Assembly: GCF_009193155.1 (NCBI RefSeq)
Contig: NZ_VUKD01000003.1
Location: forward strand, 496,001-560,000
Source of the DNA: Georgenia subflava
GTDB lineage: Bacteria > Actinomycetota > Actinomycetes > Actinomycetales > Actinomycetaceae
Direction of reading: 5' to 3'
Length of the DNA: 64,000 nucleotides
Position numbers and translations under genes: made by a program. Positions 8,258-15,677 of the stretch are shown here, piece after piece (within the stretch, counting starts at the first letter, position 1; each line of letters begins with the position of its first letter). The notes beneath the pieces are model-generated. The model made no database searches. It saw nothing but the letters and a program-made list of their open reading frames with translations, and had not been told where the DNA came from.

Positions 8258-9610
8258 TCAGTGGTCGCGCAGCATCTCGGCGACGTCGAAGGCCATCTCG
8301 AGGGACTGCTGGTGGTTCAGCCGTGGGTCCACCAGCGTCTCGTAGCGGCGGGCCAGGGCGGCGTCGTCGACCTTCTCCGAGCCGCCGAGAACCTCGGTGA
8401 CGTCGTCACCGGTGAGCTCGACGTGCAGGCCCCCGGGCACGGTGCCGAGCGCCTGGTGCACCTCGAAGAAGCCGCGCACCTCGTCCAGCACCGTGGCGAG
8501 CTCGCGCGTCTTGTAGCCCGACGGCGAGGTGATGGTGTTGCCGTGCATCGGGTCGCACACCCAGGTGACCGGACGGCCGTCCGCGGTGACCTGCTCGACG
8601 AGGCCGGGCAGGTTGTCGCGGATCTTCCCCGCGCCCATGCGCGTGATGAACGTGAGCCGGCCGGGCTCGCCGTCGGGGTTGAGCCGGTCCATCAGCGCCA
8701 GCGCGTCGTCACCGGTGGTGCTGGGGCCGAGCTTGACCCCGATCGGGTTGCGCACGCGGGCGAGCAGGTCCACGTGGGCGCCGTCGATCTGCCGGGTGCG
8801 CTCACCGATCCACAGGAAGTGGGCGGAGGTGTTGTAGGGGTCGCCGGTGCGCGAGTCGATGCGGGTCATCGCCGACTCGTAGTCCAGCAGCAGCGCCTCG
8901 TGCGAGGAGTAGAAGTCGACGGTCTTCAACGCGTCGAAGTCCACGCCGGCGGCGCGCATGAACCGCATCGCCCGGTCGATCTCCGCGGCCAGGACCTCGT
9001 AGCGCGCGTACGCGGGGTTGGAGGTGAACCCGCGGTTCCACTCGTGCACCAGGCGCAGGTCGGCGAAGCCGCCGTAGGTGAAGGCCCGGATGAGGTTGAT
9101 GGTGGTCGCCGAGCGGTGGTACGCGCCGAGCAGCCGGGTCGGGTCCGGCGTGCGGTCCGCCTCGGTGAAGGGGTGGCCGTTGACGGCGTCGCCGCGGTAG
9201 CACGGCAGGGTGATCCCGTCCCGCGTCTCCAGCTCCGAGCTACGCGGCTTGGCGAACTGCCCCGCCATCCGACCCATCTTGATGACCGGGAGGCTCGCGC
9301 CGTAGGTCAGCACGGCCGCCATCTGGAGGATCGTGCGGATCTTGTTGCGGATCCGGTCGGCGGTGGACTCGGCGAAGGTCTCCGCACAGTCGCCGCCCTG
9401 CAGGAGGAACGCCTCGCCCCGGCTCGCTGCCGCGAGCTTCTCGCGCAGGCTGTCCGCCTCGCCGGCGAAGACGAGGGGCGGGGACTGGCGCAGCTCCTCC
9501 GTGACGGACCGCAGGACGGCGCGGTCCGGCCACTGGGGCTGCTGGGCGGCCGGCAGCTCGCGCCAGCGCTCCAGACCGGACAGGACCTCCTGGGATGCCT
9601 CGATACTCAC
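8258..9610 (-). CDS. aroG: 3-deoxy-7-phosphoheptulonate synthase, class II
   Basis: 450-residue plant/mycobacterial-type (class II) DAHP synthase. It joins phosphoenolpyruvate and erythrose 4-phosphate in the first step of aromatic amino-acid synthesis. GGDCAETF (72-79) carries the metal-binding cysteine; VIKMGRMAGQFAKPRSS and the C-terminal WVCDPMHGN motif are also diagnostic. Length is normal for the class. The GTG start has no Shine-Dalgarno but a TATCCT hexamer 6 nt upstream. With trpD in the same window it serves tryptophan synthesis, although the two are not in one operon. Confidence 0.95.
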   Translation of the reverse strand: MSIEASQEVLSGLERWRELPAAQQPQWPDRAVLRSVTEELRQSPPLVFAGEADSLREKLAAASRGEAFLLQGGDCAETFAESTADRIRNKIRTILQMAAVLTYGASLPVIKMGRMAGQFAKPRSSELETRDGITLPCYRGDAVNGHPFTEADRTPDPTRLLGAYHRSATTINLIRAFTYGGFADLRLVHEWNRGFTSNPAYARYEVLAAEIDRAMRFMRAAGVDFDALKTVDFYSSHEALLLDYESAMTRIDSRTGDPYNTSAHFLWIGERTRQIDGAHVDLLARVRNPIGVKLGPSTTGDDALALMDRLNPDGEPGRLTFITRMGAGKIRDNLPGLVEQVTADGRPVTWVCDPMHGNTITSPSGYKTRELATVLDEVRGFFEVHQALGTVPGGLHVELTGDDVTEVLGGSEKVDDAALARRYETLVDPRLNHQQSLEMAFDVAEMLRDH

Positions 9611-9616
9611 CGGCCC

Positions 9617-9622
9617 AGGATA
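9617..9622 (-). promoter_or_regulatory. Putative -10 (TATCCT), leaderless start for aroG
   Basis: On the minus strand TATCCT is followed by 6 nt and then GTG at 9610. Confidence 0.55.
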
Positions 9623-9686
9623 GGTCCCGCCGACTGGTGAGACGGACGCCGTCCAGGGAGCGGGCCGGGCACCCCGGACAAGTCCG

Positions 9687-10913
9687 TCAGTGCGCGGCCT
9701 TCTCGGCAGCCACGACGTCCTGCCCGATCCCGGACATGAGGTCGCCGAACCAGTCCTGGGTGATGTCGAACGCCTTGCCGCCGGCGATGCGCGGGAACTC
9801 GATCGCTCGCAGCCGGTCCTCGTTCTCCTCGTCGTGGCCGATCACGCCGGAGGTCCCCTCGAACGCGGACTGCACCGCCAGGTCGGTCATCGACTGGATC
9901 AGGCGCAGGTCCTGCGCGTTGGCCCGCGAGGAACGCGAGAAGTAGCCGGACTTCTGCACCATGACCTTCTCGGCGCCGATGAGCTCGGCGAACTGCTCGG
10001 CGAACCACTTGCCGGGGTTGATCTCGTCGAGGCGGACGTGACCGAACGGGTCGCGCTCGACCACCTCCCCCTTCGCCTCGAGCTCGGCGATGATCTCCGG
10101 CACGCCGGCACCCTCGGAGAGGAAGATGTTGACGTTGCCGACCGTGTCCATCACGCCCCGCAGACGCTCCGCCTCCGCGGCGATGTCGATCTTGAGCTCG
10201 GGCAGGAAGACCGCGTGGATGTCCCAGCGCTCCTTGCTCAGGCCGATGCTCGGCACCCACTCCTGCGTGTCGAGCCACCCGCGGTAGGACTTGGCGGCCG
10301 CCGCGGTGAGCCAGCCGCAGTGCCGGCCCATGACCTCGTGGACGATCAGCTGGCGCGGCCCGGAGCGGTGCTCGCCGAGAACGTTCTGCGCGAACTCGCT
10401 GGCCTCCTCGGCGGCGGTCCAGGCGCCGAGCGACTGCCGGATCGGGACGATGTCGTTGTCGATCGTCTTGGGCAGGCCCACCACTGTGAGGTGGTAGCCG
10501 TTCTCCTCCAGGTACGCCGCGAGGTCGGCGGCGGTGGTGTTCGTGTCGTCGCCGCCGATGGTGTGCAGCACGTCGACGCCGTCCGTCCGCAACTGCTCGG
10601 CCGCGACGGCCAGCGGGTTCTCGCCCTCCTTGACCAGCCCACGCTCGACGAGATCCTTGGCGTTTGTGAGCTTGACGCGCGAGTTGCCGATCGGGCTGCC
10701 GCCGAAGCGGTGCAGGATCCCGGCACGCCGGCGCGCCTCGTCGTCGACGACGACCTTCGTGCCGGTCAGGAGGCCGTGGTAGCCGTGCTGGTAGGCGATG
10801 ATCTCCACCTCGGGGGCGATCTCGGTGTAGCGCTCGATCAGGCCGCCGACGGCGGAGGACAGGCAGGGGGCGAAACCGCCCGCGGTGAGCAGGGCGACAC
10901 GACGGACCGACAT
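9687..10913 (-). CDS. pfp: 6-phosphofructokinase, pyrophosphate-dependent type
   Basis: 408-residue phosphofructokinase. The active-site motif reads GGDDTNT (120-126), with Asp in the position where ATP enzymes have Gly, and PKTIDND (148-154) follows. Both indicate use of pyrophosphate to phosphorylate fructose 6-phosphate, a reversible glycolytic step. MGRHCGWL is the substrate-binding segment. The ATG at 10913 has GGAAGG 7 nt upstream; the longer frame is unlikely. It lies 76 nt upstream of aroG on the same strand but aroG seems to have its own promoter. Confidence 0.9.
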   Translation of the reverse strand: MSVRRVALLTAGGFAPCLSSAVGGLIERYTEIAPEVEIIAYQHGYHGLLTGTKVVVDDEARRRAGILHRFGGSPIGNSRVKLTNAKDLVERGLVKEGENPLAVAAEQLRTDGVDVLHTIGGDDTNTTAADLAAYLEENGYHLTVVGLPKTIDNDIVPIRQSLGAWTAAEEASEFAQNVLGEHRSGPRQLIVHEVMGRHCGWLTAAAAKSYRGWLDTQEWVPSIGLSKERWDIHAVFLPELKIDIAAEAERLRGVMDTVGNVNIFLSEGAGVPEIIAELEAKGEVVERDPFGHVRLDEINPGKWFAEQFAELIGAEKVMVQKSGYFSRSSRANAQDLRLIQSMTDLAVQSAFEGTSGVIGHDEENEDRLRAIEFPRIAGGKAFDITQDWFGDLMSGIGQDVVAAEKAAH

Positions 10914-11049
10914 CGAGAACCTTCCGTTGAGCTCTTCAGCTGCGCCGCCGACGGGTGCCGGCGGGCCGGGCCGATCCCCCACCGTCCGGCGGTGCCGGCC
11001 CGCACCCATCCTAGTTGTGGTGGTCGGGGCGCCAGGCAGGCGGTCCGCG

Positions 11050-11880
11050 TCAGGCGGTCGGTGGGGCCGCCGTCGTCTCCGGCTCGGGCTCAGGGACGAC
11101 GTGCGGGGGCACGGGACGCCCGCCCGGCGCGCCGACGGGTGACGTCGCCGTCACGGTCGGGGGCTCGCCGCGGCCGGCGTCCTTCCGGCCAGCCTCCTTC
11201 TTGGCGGCGGCGATCCGGTTCTTCATGGTGGCCGCGTAGACGTCGACGTACTCCTGCCCGGAGAGCCGCATCAGCTCGTACATGATCTCGTCGGTGATCG
11301 CCCGCAGCACGAAGCGGTCGTTCTCCAGCCCCCGGTACCTGCTGAAGTCCAGCGGCCGGCCGACGACCACTCCGATGCGGTGCATCTTCGGGATCCGCTT
11401 GCCGATCGGCTGGGCGATGTTCGTGCCGATCATGGCGACCGGGACCACCGGCGCTCCGGACTCCAGCGCGAGGCGGGCGACGCCCGTCTTGCCGCGGTAC
11501 AGCCGGCCGTCCGGGCTGCGCGTGCCCTCGGGATAGATCCCGAACAGGCCGCCCTCGCGCAGCCGTCGCAGCCCGGTCTGGAGCGCCGCCTCGGACGCCT
11601 TGCCGCCGGCCCGGTCCACCGGGATGGTGCCGACGCCGCGCATGAACGCCGCGACCAGCCTGCCCTTGATCCCGGTGCCGGTGAAGTAGTCCTGCTTGCC
11701 CAGGAAGACGACCTCGCGCGGGATCATCAGCGGCAGGAAGAACGAGTCGATCACCGCGAGATGGTTGGAGGCGAGGATCGCCGGACCGGAGGCCGGGATG
11801 TGCTCGGAGCCGCGGATCCACGGCTGGTAGAAGACGCGCAGGATCGTCCCGAGGGTCGCCTTCATCAGCCGGTAGAACAC
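11050..11880 (-). CDS. plsC: 1-acylglycerol-3-phosphate acyltransferase family protein
   Basis: 276-residue PlsC-type acyltransferase that would transfer an acyl chain to lysophosphatidate or a related lipid in the membrane. It has the HX4D box in NHLAVID (His40, Asp45) and the PEGTRS phosphate-binding box (117-122). The C-terminal 35 residues are Pro/Thr/Glu-rich and probably disordered. The start is a GTG at 11880. The first codons follow an 18-bp palindrome shared with the divergent gene. Ortholog position matches Rv2182c. Confidence 0.9.
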   Translation of the reverse strand: MFYRLMKATLGTILRVFYQPWIRGSEHIPASGPAILASNHLAVIDSFFLPLMIPREVVFLGKQDYFTGTGIKGRLVAAFMRGVGTIPVDRAGGKASEAALQTGLRRLREGGLFGIYPEGTRSPDGRLYRGKTGVARLALESGAPVVPVAMIGTNIAQPIGKRIPKMHRIGVVVGRPLDFSRYRGLENDRFVLRAITDEIMYELMRLSGQEYVDVYAATMKNRIAAAKKEAGRKDAGRGEPPTVTATSPVGAPGGRPVPPHVVPEPEPETTAAPPTA

Positions 11881-11882
11881 AC

Positions 11883-11900
11883 GATCACTCTAGAGTGATC
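11883..11900. promoter_or_regulatory. Perfect palindrome holding two overlapping divergent -10 elements
   Basis: GATCACTCTAGAGTGATC is an exact 18-bp palindrome centred in the 23-nt gap between two divergent starts. On each strand it supplies TAGAGT (11891-11896 on plus, 11892-11887 on minus). Each hexamer is followed 6-7 nt later by a start codon (ATG 11904; GTG 11880). The two hexamers share the central TA, so the site looks like one symmetric promoter for two leaderless messages; it could also be an operator. Confidence 0.6.
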
Positions 11901-11903
11901 GGC

Positions 11904-12398
11904 ATGGCCGGACCTACCCGCGACGAGTCCCCCGACGGCGACGACGCCCCCGGGGACGCCCTCGACGACGCCGCGGTGGACGCCCGCTGGGCGGAGCTGA
12001 CGGCCGCGCTCGGCGAGCTGCGGATGCCCGAGGCGCCCGAGCCGGAGGTGGGCGCCGCCGAGTCCGCCGACCGACCGGTCCACCGCCCGGCGCCGCCCGG
12101 TCCGCGCGACTACTCGCCGGAGGACGACGACGAGGACGACCCGGCCTCGGGCATCGACGGCTTCGAGGCACCCGACCCGGGGCCGCTGGACCACACCGAC
12201 CCGGCGCTGACGCTCGGCTGGGTCGGCGTGGTGGGTTCCGTCGTCGTCGGCCTGCTGCTGGCGATCTTCTGGTCCCCCGTGCCCACGCTGGTGCTCGTCG
12301 GGCTCGGCGCGGCCCTGGTGGGCGGGGTCGCGCTCCTGCTGTGGCGGATGCCTACCGAACCCGACGACAGCGGTCCCGGGGACGGCGCCGTCGTCTGA
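11904..12398 (+). CDS. Small membrane protein with acidic N-terminus (Rv2183c position)
   Basis: 164-residue protein of unknown function. The first 95 residues are acidic and Pro/Asp/Glu-rich without obvious structure. They are followed by two adjacent transmembrane helices (VGVVGSVVVGLLLAIFW and LVLVGLGAALVGGVALLLW) and a short acidic tail. Both ends are probably cytoplasmic, forming a hairpin in the membrane. The ATG at 11904 is chosen because TAGAGT lies 7 nt before it. Divergent pairing with plsC as in mycobacteria suggests a link to envelope lipid metabolism, which is inference. Confidence 0.7.
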   Translation: MAGPTRDESPDGDDAPGDALDDAAVDARWAELTAALGELRMPEAPEPEVGAAESADRPVHRPAPPGPRDYSPEDDDEDDPASGIDGFEAPDPGPLDHTDPALTLGWVGVVGSVVVGLLLAIFWSPVPTLVLVGLGAALVGGVALLLWRMPTEPDDSGPGDGAVV

Positions 12399-12432
12399 CC
12401 CGGGGGCGGCGGCGCAGTCCCCGGTCGGGCTC

Positions 12433-12457
12433 GGCCGGCACCGCTCCGGTGCCGGCC
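12433..12457. terminator. Bidirectional hairpin between convergent genes
   Basis: An 11-bp perfect stem GGCCGGCACCG / complement with a 3-nt loop. It lies 35 nt after the membrane-protein stop and 13 nt beyond the glucokinase stop on the other strand. Confidence 0.6.
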
Positions 12458-12469
12458 AGGTCGGCCCCG

Positions 12470-13407
12470 TCAGTGACGGGCGAGGTCCGCGGCGCCGACC
12501 ATCCCTGCCTCGTTGCCCAGCTCGGCCTGCTCGATCGTCAGCTCCCCGCGGAACCCCCGGGCGGTGAGGTTGCGCCGGAAGGACTCGCGCGCCGGCTCGA
12601 GCAGCAGGTCGCCGGCGGAGGCGACCCCGCCGCCGACGACGACGAGCTCGGGGTCGACGATCGCGGCGAGGTCGGCGATGCCGGCGCCGAGCCAGGTGCC
12701 GAGCTCGCGGAAGAGCTCGACGGCGAGCGGGTCGCCCGCCCGGGCCGCCTCCGTCACGTGCGGGCCCCTGATCTTCGCGCCGGGGCCGCCCGCGGCCTCG
12801 ACCAGCGCGACGGCCCGGTCCGGGTACGCCACCGCCGCGGCGCGGGCCGCCCGGGTCAGGGCGCGCCCGAGGCGTACATCTCCCAGCAGCCCTCGTGGCC
12901 GCACCCGCAGTAGTGCCCGCTCGGCACCATCTCCATGTGGCCGATCTCCCCCGCGGCCCCGAATGCGCCCCGCAGCAGGCGCCCGTCGGCGATGATCGCG
13001 CCGCCGAGGCCGGTGCCCACGGTGGCCATGACCATGTGCTCGACGTGCCGGCCCCGCCCGAAGCGGAACTCGGCCCAGCCCGCGGCGTTCGCGTCGTTCT
13101 CGACGACCATCGGCAGGTCGATGCCGTGCGAGAGCCGCTCCCGCAGCGGGTAGTCGCGCCAGGCGATGTTGGGGGCGAAGACCACGCCGTCGCGCCGCGG
13201 GCTGATGTAGCCGGCCGCGGCCACCCCGACGGCGCCCACGTCGTGGCCGTCGCGCAGCTCCGCCACGGCGGCGATCACCGCCGCCTCGATGGCCGCGGGG
13301 TCGGTCGGGTCCGTGTCGTGGCGTGTCTGCGCCCTGAGCGTGCCGTCCTCGCCCACCACCCCGGCGGCGATCTTCGTCCCGCCGATGTCCACACCGATCG
13401 CGTCCAT
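12470..13407 (-). pseudogene. ROK-family glucokinase, broken by a -1 frameshift
   Basis: Two adjoining reading frames together encode a normal-length (about 312 residues) ROK sugar kinase. The N-terminal part (ATG 13407) has the ATP loop DIGGTKIAAGVV, VENDANAAGWAE, GTGLGGAII and the zinc motif CGCGHEGCWE. It then runs into TGA at 12858-12856 just after EMYASG. The rest (RALTRAARAAAVAYPDRAV... VVVGGGVASAGDLLLEPAR) continues in the next frame to the stop at 12470. Adding one C within the GC-rich stretch 12861-12870 would restore a continuous protein. Real lesion and sequencing error cannot be told apart here. GAGGGG precedes the ATG. Confidence 0.85.
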
Positions 13408-13564
13408 GACCCCTCGTTCGTCGTCCGTCCCTGGCGTCGATCCTCGCGCCCACGGTCGCGAACCGCCCGCGCGCCGCGCCGATCCGTGCCACTCTGCCGA
13501 TAGTCTGGGCCCCGCGGGCACCCGGACCGCCGCGCGGACACCCCCCACTGCCGATGGAGACAGC

Positions 13565-15403
13565 ATGGAAGAGTTCACCACCCCCCGCCGCGTCGAGGTC
13601 GACCCCTCGCGCAGCATCACCGACTACCTGGTCGACCACGCCCGTGAGCGTCCGAACCAGGTCCTCTACGAGGAGAAGGTCGGCGAGACCTGGGTCCGGC
13701 ACGACGCCGCGTGGACCCTGGCCCGGGTGGAGGAGCTCGCGAAGGGGCTCGTCGCCAGCGGCGTGGCGCCCGGCGACCGGGTGGGGATCATGTGCCGCAC
13801 CCGCCTGGAATGGACCCTGCTCGACCTCGCCGCCTGGCACGCCGGCGCCGTCCCCGTGCCGATCTACGAGTCGTCGTCGCCCTCGCAGGCCCACTGGATC
13901 CTGTCGGACTCCGACACCGCGATCGTCTTCGCCGAGACCGCGGACAACGCCGCCGTCGTCGAGCAGGCACGGTCCGAGGACGACGGCCTGCCCCACCTGC
14001 GCGAGGTCCTCACGATCGACGACGGCGCGCTCGACACCCTCGCCGAGCGCGGGCGGGACGTCTCGGACGCCGAGCTCGCCGCCCGCCACGACGGCGTCGG
14101 TCTGGACGACCTCGCGACGATCATCTACACCTCTGGCACCACCGGGCGTCCCAAGGGCGCGGAGCTCACCCACGGCAACTTCGTCCTGCTCAGCGTCGAG
14201 GCCGTGGACGCCCTCGCGGTCGTCGTGCAGCCGGCGAACGCGCGGACCCTGCTGTTCATCCCGCTCGCCCACGTCTTCGCCCGGTTCGTGGAGGTCCTCG
14301 TCCTCGTGGCCGGCAAGCCGATGGGGCACACGCCGGACACCAAGCAGGCGGTCGCCGACTTCGCGACCTTCCGGCCGACGTTCATCCTCTCGGTCCCGCG
14401 CGTGTGGGAGCGGGTCTACAACGGTGTGGAGGCACGCACCGGCGGTGGGCTCAAGACCAAGATCTTCCGGTGGGCGGCCAAGGTCGCCATCAGCTACTCG
14501 CGGGCGCTGGACAACCCCGCCGGCCCCTCGGCCGCGCTCAAGGCCCAGCACCGCGTCGCGGACAAGCTCGTGCTGTCCAAGATCCGCCACGCGCTCGGCG
14601 GTCAGGCGCAGTACGCCGTCTCCGGCGGTGCGGCGCTGGGTGAGCGGCTCGGCCACTTCTACCGGGGCGTGGGCCTCATCGTCCTGGAGGGGTACGGCCT
14701 GACGGAGACGACCGCGCCGACGAACGTCAACCGCCCCGAGAAGGTCAAGATCGGCACGGTCGGCCCGCCCCTGCCCGGCACGTCCGTGCGGATCGCCGAG
14801 GACGGGGAGATCCTCACCAAGGGCATCCCGGTCTTCCGCGGGTACCACAACAACCCCGAGGCGACGGCGGAGGCCTTCGACGACGGCTGGTTCCGCACCG
14901 GTGACCTGGGCTCGATCGACGAGGACGGGTACCTGCGGATCACCGGGCGCAAGAAGGAGATCATCGTCACCGCCGGCGGCAAGAACGTCGCGCCGGCCCC
15001 GCTCGAGGACTCGATGCGGGCGCACCCGCTCATCTCCCAGTGCGTGGTCGTCGGTGACCAGAAGCCCTTCATCGGCGCACTGATCACCCTCGACGCCGAG
15101 ATGCTGCCCGGCTGGTTGTCCAACCACGGCAAGGAGGCGATGACGGTGGAGCAGGCCGCGCGCGACGAGTTCGTGCGCGAGCACCTCCAGATGGCGGTCG
15201 ACCGGGCCAACGCCAAGGTCTCCCGGGCGGAGTCCGTGCGGGCCTTCCACGTCCTCGACGAGGACTTCACCGTCGAGAACGGCTACCTGACCCCGTCGCT
15301 GAAGGTGAAGCGCAACCTCGTCCTCGCCGACTACGCGCAGACCGTGGAGGAGTTCTACGCCGGCGCCGCCGCGTCGCGCGCCACGGGCGCCGGCGCCGCC
15401 TGA
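13565..15403 (+). CDS. fadD: Long-chain fatty-acid--CoA ligase (AMP-forming)
   Basis: 612-residue acyl-adenylate-forming enzyme that activates fatty acids with ATP and CoA. The P-loop YTSGTTGRPKG lies at 188-198. EGYGLTETTAP, FRTGDLG and GRKKEIIVTAGGKNVAP are the A5, A7 and A8-type motifs. No membrane anchor is evident. ATG 13565 has GGAG about 8 nt upstream, and TAGTCT near 13500 may be the -10. It is divergent from the broken glucokinase gene. It corresponds in position and type to mycobacterial fadD15, whose substrates are long-chain fatty acids. Confidence 0.93.
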   Translation: MEEFTTPRRVEVDPSRSITDYLVDHARERPNQVLYEEKVGETWVRHDAAWTLARVEELAKGLVASGVAPGDRVGIMCRTRLEWTLLDLAAWHAGAVPVPIYESSSPSQAHWILSDSDTAIVFAETADNAAVVEQARSEDDGLPHLREVLTIDDGALDTLAERGRDVSDAELAARHDGVGLDDLATIIYTSGTTGRPKGAELTHGNFVLLSVEAVDALAVVVQPANARTLLFIPLAHVFARFVEVLVLVAGKPMGHTPDTKQAVADFATFRPTFILSVPRVWERVYNGVEARTGGGLKTKIFRWAAKVAISYSRALDNPAGPSAALKAQHRVADKLVLSKIRHALGGQAQYAVSGGAALGERLGHFYRGVGLIVLEGYGLTETTAPTNVNRPEKVKIGTVGPPLPGTSVRIAEDGEILTKGIPVFRGYHNNPEATAEAFDDGWFRTGDLGSIDEDGYLRITGRKKEIIVTAGGKNVAPAPLEDSMRAHPLISQCVVVGDQKPFIGALITLDAEMLPGWLSNHGKEAMTVEQAARDEFVREHLQMAVDRANAKVSRAESVRAFHVLDEDFTVENGYLTPSLKVKRNLVLADYAQTVEEFYAGAAASRATGAGAA

Positions 15404-15413
15404 CGCCACGCTC

Positions 15414-15457
15414 CACCGCGGGCCCGGAACGTCGACGCACGTGCCGGGCCCGCGGTG
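15414..15457 (+). terminator. Long hairpin terminator after fadD
   Basis: A 14-bp perfect stem (CACCGCGGGCCCGG) with a 16-nt loop, 10 nt after the stop. No clear T-run follows. Confidence 0.6.
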
Positions 15458-15491
15458 CGTCCGGCGGCACCGCCGCACCCGGACAGGTGGG

Positions 15492-15600
15492 CTCCGACCG
15501 GCCGCACGACGGCGCTTCCGCCCGGCCCGCACGACAGGTGCGCTTCCGACCGGCCCGCACGACAGGTGCTCCGCGACCGGCCCGCGTGCCGAGCGGTGCT
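15492..15600. repeat. Four imperfect 26-28-bp tandem repeats upstream of the nuclease gene
   Basis: Copies resembling TCCGACCGGCCCGCACGACA begin near 15492, 15515, 15543 and 15569. They fill most of the gap between fadD and the exonuclease gene. The spacing varies slightly and the units degrade at both ends. No coding or CRISPR character. Confidence 0.7.
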
Positions 15601-15664
15601 CGGCCACCGCAGCCACGGCGGAGGCGCTGGCGGGTCGCTCAGCCGATATGTGGGTGCCCGCCCG

Positions 15665-15670
15665 TACTGT
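15665..15670 (+). promoter_or_regulatory. Putative -10 (TACTGT) for the exonuclease gene
   Basis: TACTGT ends 7 nt before ATG 15678, again without a ribosome-binding sequence. Confidence 0.45.
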
Positions 15671-15677
15671 CGCGCCC

